In this document: piece by piece, positions 8,088 through 10,014 of the stretch
How the letters are laid out: each line of letters begins with the position of its first letter
How positions within the stretch are numbered: position 1 is the stretch's first letter
Source of the DNA: Candidatus Zixiibacteriota bacterium
Lineage (GTDB): Bacteria; SM23-81
DNA: 10,014 nucleotides
Assembly (NCBI GenBank): GCA_030628225.1
Contig: DAOVRJ010000077.1
Span: 1 to 10,014, forward strand
Reading direction: 5' to 3'
Translations under genes and position numbers: made by a program
The notes under the pieces: model-generated
Database searches by the model: none
The model's input: only the letters and a program-made list of their open reading frames with translations
What the model was told of the DNA's origin: nothing

Positions 8088-9518
8088 CTACACATCATAG
8101 TACAAACTGATCTCGTAGGGATGAGGCCTCTGGCGAACTTCATGCACTTCCCGCATCTTCTCCTCAATCCAGGTCTGCAATAGATCATCGCTAAAAACAT
8201 CGCCCTGCATCAAGAACTTATGGTCCTGGCTCAGAGCTTCCAGGGCCTCTTTGAGGGAGGTGGGCAGGCGCTTAATTCTGGCCGCTTCCTCGGGGCCCAG
8301 CTTAAATATGTCCACCTCGAAGGGCCCAAAACCCGCCTCCTGAGGATCGATCCGGCGCTTGATCCCATCCAGACCGGCTAACAGCATGGCCGACATGGCC
8401 AGGTAGGGGTTGCAGGTGGCATCGGGAGGGCGAAACTCGATGCGCTTCTGGCCGGGTTTGATGGCATATTTGGGCACGCGGATGGCCGCGCTTCTGTTGC
8501 CGGCGGCGAAGAACAGGTTAGTAGGAGCCTCGAATCCGGGGACCAACCGCTTGAAGGAATTGGTGCTGGGGTTGGTGAAGGCCAACAGGGCCGGGCCGTG
8601 GGTCAACAGACCGCCGACATAGTACATGGCCAGCTTGCTCAATCCAGCGTACCCTCTGGCATTATAAAAGAGCGGTTTCTTGCCTAAAAAAAGGTGCTGG
8701 TGGAAATGCATGCCGCTGCCGGCCTCATTGTACAGTGGCTTGGGCATGAAAGTCACCGTGCGGTTGTGCTGCCGGGCCGTCATCTTGACCATGTATTTGA
8801 TCAGCTGGGTCTTGTCACCAGCATTGGTCAGGGTATCCATGAAAATCTCGATCTCCGACTGCCCGGGCCCGCCCACCTCGTGATGGTGATAGCGAACCTT
8901 AACCCCGCACTCTTCAATGCATCTGACCATCTCGGAGCGCACGTTATAGAGGACATCCAGAGGCGGGATGGCGTGATATCCACCCTGAGGCGGGATCTTG
9001 TGCCCCAGGTTCGGACCCTCCTCCGAGCCCGTGTTCCAATCGGCCTCCTCGGAGTCGATAACATATGAGGACAGGTTGATATCGTTCTGGTAGGCCACCC
9101 TGTCGAAGATGTACCACTCGAACTCCGGACCCCACAGGCTGCGATCGGCTATCTTGCTCCGGCGCAGATAGGCCTCGGCTCTCTGGGCCATGTGTCGTGG
9201 ATCTCGACTGTAGGGAGCCTTTGTGTCGGCCTCATGGGCGTTGCAGATAAAGCTCAGCGTGGGCTGATCCCAAAATGGATCCATAAAACCTGTCCCCAGA
9301 TCAGGGATCAGGACCATGTCCCCGCTCTCCAGTTTCCTGAATCCGGGTGTCCTCGATGCGTCGAAGCCAACGCCCCCGGTGAAGATATCCTCCTCAAAAC
9401 CGCTCCGCGGTATGGTCACGTGGTGCCATCGTCCGAACAGATCGGTGAACTTCAGGTCGATCATGCGGATCTTCTTCTTGTGCACAAATTCCATGACGCC
9501 TTTGTAATTCACGAACAT
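8088..9518 (-). CDS. glnA: Glutamine synthetase, type I
   Basis: The 476-residue product aligns along its length with dodecameric GSI (ATP + glutamate + NH3 to glutamine; cytoplasmic). From memory of the E. coli sequence, the equivalents of its catalytic residues are E132 and E134 ('PEFEW'), E214 ('HHHE'), E222, H271 ('GSGMHFH'), E330 in the flap ('LVPGFEAP'), E361/R363 ('RIEFRPPD') and D53. The central insertion ('ADWNTGSEEGPNLGH') and the end 'HPYEISLYYDV' resemble the GSI-beta group. Two changes stand out: the adenylylation Tyr (E. coli 397, 'NLYDLPPEE') is Phe405 in 'DIFKLGPEE', and the loop 'FDGSS' is 'FDASR', placing Arg56 where Ser53 lies. AGGGGG sits 5 nt before the start. The gene is monocistronic, with a TATAAT upstream and a strong terminator. 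No glnB, amtB or glnE is in the window. Confidence 0.95.
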   Translation of the reverse strand: MFVNYKGVMEFVHKKKIRMIDLKFTDLFGRWHHVTIPRSGFEEDIFTGGVGFDASRTPGFRKLESGDMVLIPDLGTGFMDPFWDQPTLSFICNAHEADTKAPYSRDPRHMAQRAEAYLRRSKIADRSLWGPEFEWYIFDRVAYQNDINLSSYVIDSEEADWNTGSEEGPNLGHKIPPQGGYHAIPPLDVLYNVRSEMVRCIEECGVKVRYHHHEVGGPGQSEIEIFMDTLTNAGDKTQLIKYMVKMTARQHNRTVTFMPKPLYNEAGSGMHFHQHLFLGKKPLFYNARGYAGLSKLAMYYVGGLLTHGPALLAFTNPSTNSFKRLVPGFEAPTNLFFAAGNRSAAIRVPKYAIKPGQKRIEFRPPDATCNPYLAMSAMLLAGLDGIKRRIDPQEAGFGPFEVDIFKLGPEEAARIKRLPTSLKEALEALSQDHKFLMQGDVFSDDLLQTWIEEKMREVHEVRQRPHPYEISLYYDV

Positions 9519-9537
9519 ATGTGCCCCCTGTGGAAAA

Positions 9538-9543
9538 ATTATA
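9538..9543 (-). promoter_or_regulatory. Candidate -10 box for glnA
   Basis: A perfect TATAAT lies 19 bp before the glnA start codon, implying a very short leader that just includes the ribosome binding site. No good -35 hexamer is found 16-19 bp upstream, which would fit an activator-dependent promoter. GCAATTGGC (9582-9590) lies about 40-50 bp further upstream. Confidence 0.4.
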
Positions 9544-9603
9544 AATCGTGTATCGAAGCTCTTTGCTCTTTTATGTCCGTCGCAATTGGCCTAAGATTAT
9601 GTC

Positions 9604-9648
9604 AATTTTAATTTTAAAATTTGCACTTTGCATTTTTCATTTTTCATT
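9604..9648. repeat. AT-rich tract with degenerate heptamer repeats
   Basis: AATTTTAATTTTAAAATT is followed by TTTGCAC, TTTGCA and two exact tandem ATTTTTC units (9632-9638, 9639-9645). The tract is sharply more AT-rich than the surrounding sequence and abuts the GC-rich hairpin block at 9650. Confidence 0.55.
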
Positions 9649-9649
9649 C

Positions 9650-9797
9650 GGGGTAGTGGGGATGGGAGGGGGAAGTTTCCCCCTCGCTTCAGCCAGCGTG
9701 CTGCTTCGCAGCACCGGCTCGCTATTGGCAGCTACGCCGCCAATGCCGTTTTCCTTAACGTCAACCGGCCGCCAGCCTCGCTGTCTTCCGCTACCCC
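9650..9797. repeat. Hairpin-rich block bounded by inverted ends
   Basis: The block opens with GGGGTAG (9650-9656) and closes with its reverse complement CTACCCC (9791-9797). Inside are three perfect hairpins: GAGGGGGAA/TTCCCCCTC (9666-9685), GTGCTGC/GCAGCAC around TTC (9698-9714, extendable by AGCC/GGCT), and ATTGGC/GCCAAT (9724-9744). None is followed by a T run on either strand, so they are not ordinary terminators. The identity of the element is unknown. Confidence 0.55.
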
Positions 9798-9830
9798 CTC
9801 TGCGTTGGGATGAGAGTTTGGAGATAGACA

Positions 9831-9930
9831 AGAGATTAGAGATCAGAGATTAGAGATCAGAGTAAAAAACGCGGTCTTCCAGAAACCTTCATATGGGCTA
9901 GAGGGGTTGGGTCCCTGATCTCTAATCTCT
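9831..9930. repeat. Tandem 14-mer with an inverted copy
   Basis: AGAGATTAGAGATC occurs exactly twice in tandem (9831-9844, 9845-9858), with AGAG beginning a third unit. Its exact reverse complement is at 9917-9930. The arms are about 60 bp apart and could form a long stem-loop. CCCTGATCTCT from the inverted arm recurs at 9953-9963. Confidence 0.75.
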
Positions 9931-9973
9931 AGTGGGGTCAGGAGTGGAAGTGCCCTGATCTCTTTCCTTTCCC

Positions 9974-10001
9974 GAATCTCGAATCTCTAGTCTCGAATCT
10001 C
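9974..10001. repeat. GAATCTC short repeats
   Basis: GAATCTC occurs three times (9974-9980, 9981-9987, 9995-10001) in a pyrimidine-rich context, continuing the simple-sequence character of the preceding repeat. The array may extend past the window. Confidence 0.6.
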
Positions 10002-10014
10002 GGCCTTTATCCAG

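Larger units (their letters stand above)
9519..10014. other. Gene-free, repeat-rich interval upstream of glnA
   Basis: No open frame in these 496 bp has a ribosome binding site or a recognisable protein. The glnA-proximal ~85 bp look regulatory. Beyond them are an AT-rich heptamer-like tract, a hairpin-rich block and inverted GAGATTAG-type repeats, each listed separately. Confidence 0.7.

Noticed and set aside
9600-9605. TTGACA as the glnA -35 box
   Set aside because: No acceptable -10 hexamer lies 15-19 bp downstream on the minus strand; the perfect TATAAT is far out of register.
9650-9797. Integron attC site or a complete insertion sequence
   Set aside because: There is no integrase or transposase, and no attC-like R'/R'' core (RYYYAAC/GTTRRRY) is recognisable. 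The terminal inverted repeats are only 7 bp.
9831-10001. CRISPR array
   Set aside because: Repeat units are only 7-14 bp, partly without spacers and in both orientations. There are no regular spacers of about 30 bp and no cas genes.

Overview
This is a bacterial chromosomal window with every recognisable gene on the minus strand. Read in the direction of transcription (high to low coordinates) the order is glnA (type I glutamine synthetase), a secreted lamin-tail-domain protein, a 15-repeat TPR lipoprotein, a multi-domain Ig-like lipoprotein, lysA (diaminopimelate decarboxylase), mreB (cell-shape actin homologue) and an HD-domain protein. No mobile element, phage gene, tRNA, rRNA or CRISPR array is visible.

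The organism is probably a Gram-negative bacterium of the wider Fibrobacteres-Chlorobi-Bacteroidetes (FCB) superphylum or a related candidate phylum (Latescibacteria/KSB1/Zixibacteria type). This is an inference from the 'PPPGGPVDRTSP' SbsA-like lipoprotein, the lamin-tail protein with an 'LPVGLSSF' beta domain, and the long TPR lipoprotein. No marker in the window fixes the phylum.

There appear to be three or four transcription units. (1) glnA (8088-9518) has a perfect TATAAT close upstream and ends in a strong intrinsic terminator (8024-8057). (2) The lamin-tail gene (6740-7657) stands alone: it has a sigma-54-like promoter (7760-7775), an inverted repeat at an enhancer-like distance (7838-7854), a 91-nt leader holding a three-codon ORF with its own strong ribosome binding site, and its own terminator (6659-6702). 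(3) The TPR lipoprotein and Ig-like lipoprotein overlap by 44 bp and lysA follows after 48 bp, which looks like one operon for envelope proteins and peptidoglycan/lysine precursor supply. mreB follows after a 156-bp AT-rich gap, with a possible promoter of its own and a hairpin terminator (607-641). (4) The HD gene starts just beyond that terminator. TPR-Ig-lysA-mreB is therefore an envelope/cell-wall neighbourhood, although mreC, mreD and the other elongasome genes are not in the window.

The last ~500 bp (9519-10014), upstream of glnA, has no credible gene but is highly patterned. It holds an AT-rich heptamer-like stretch, a ~150-bp block of nested hairpins bounded by inverted GGGGTAG/CTACCCC ends, and a 14-mer present twice in tandem and once inverted, followed by GAATCTC repeats. 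The points most worth a second look are this intergenic array, the sigma-54-like control region of the lamin-tail gene, and two substitutions in the glutamine synthetase: Phe at the adenylylation Tyr, and Arg at the Ser53-equivalent position.
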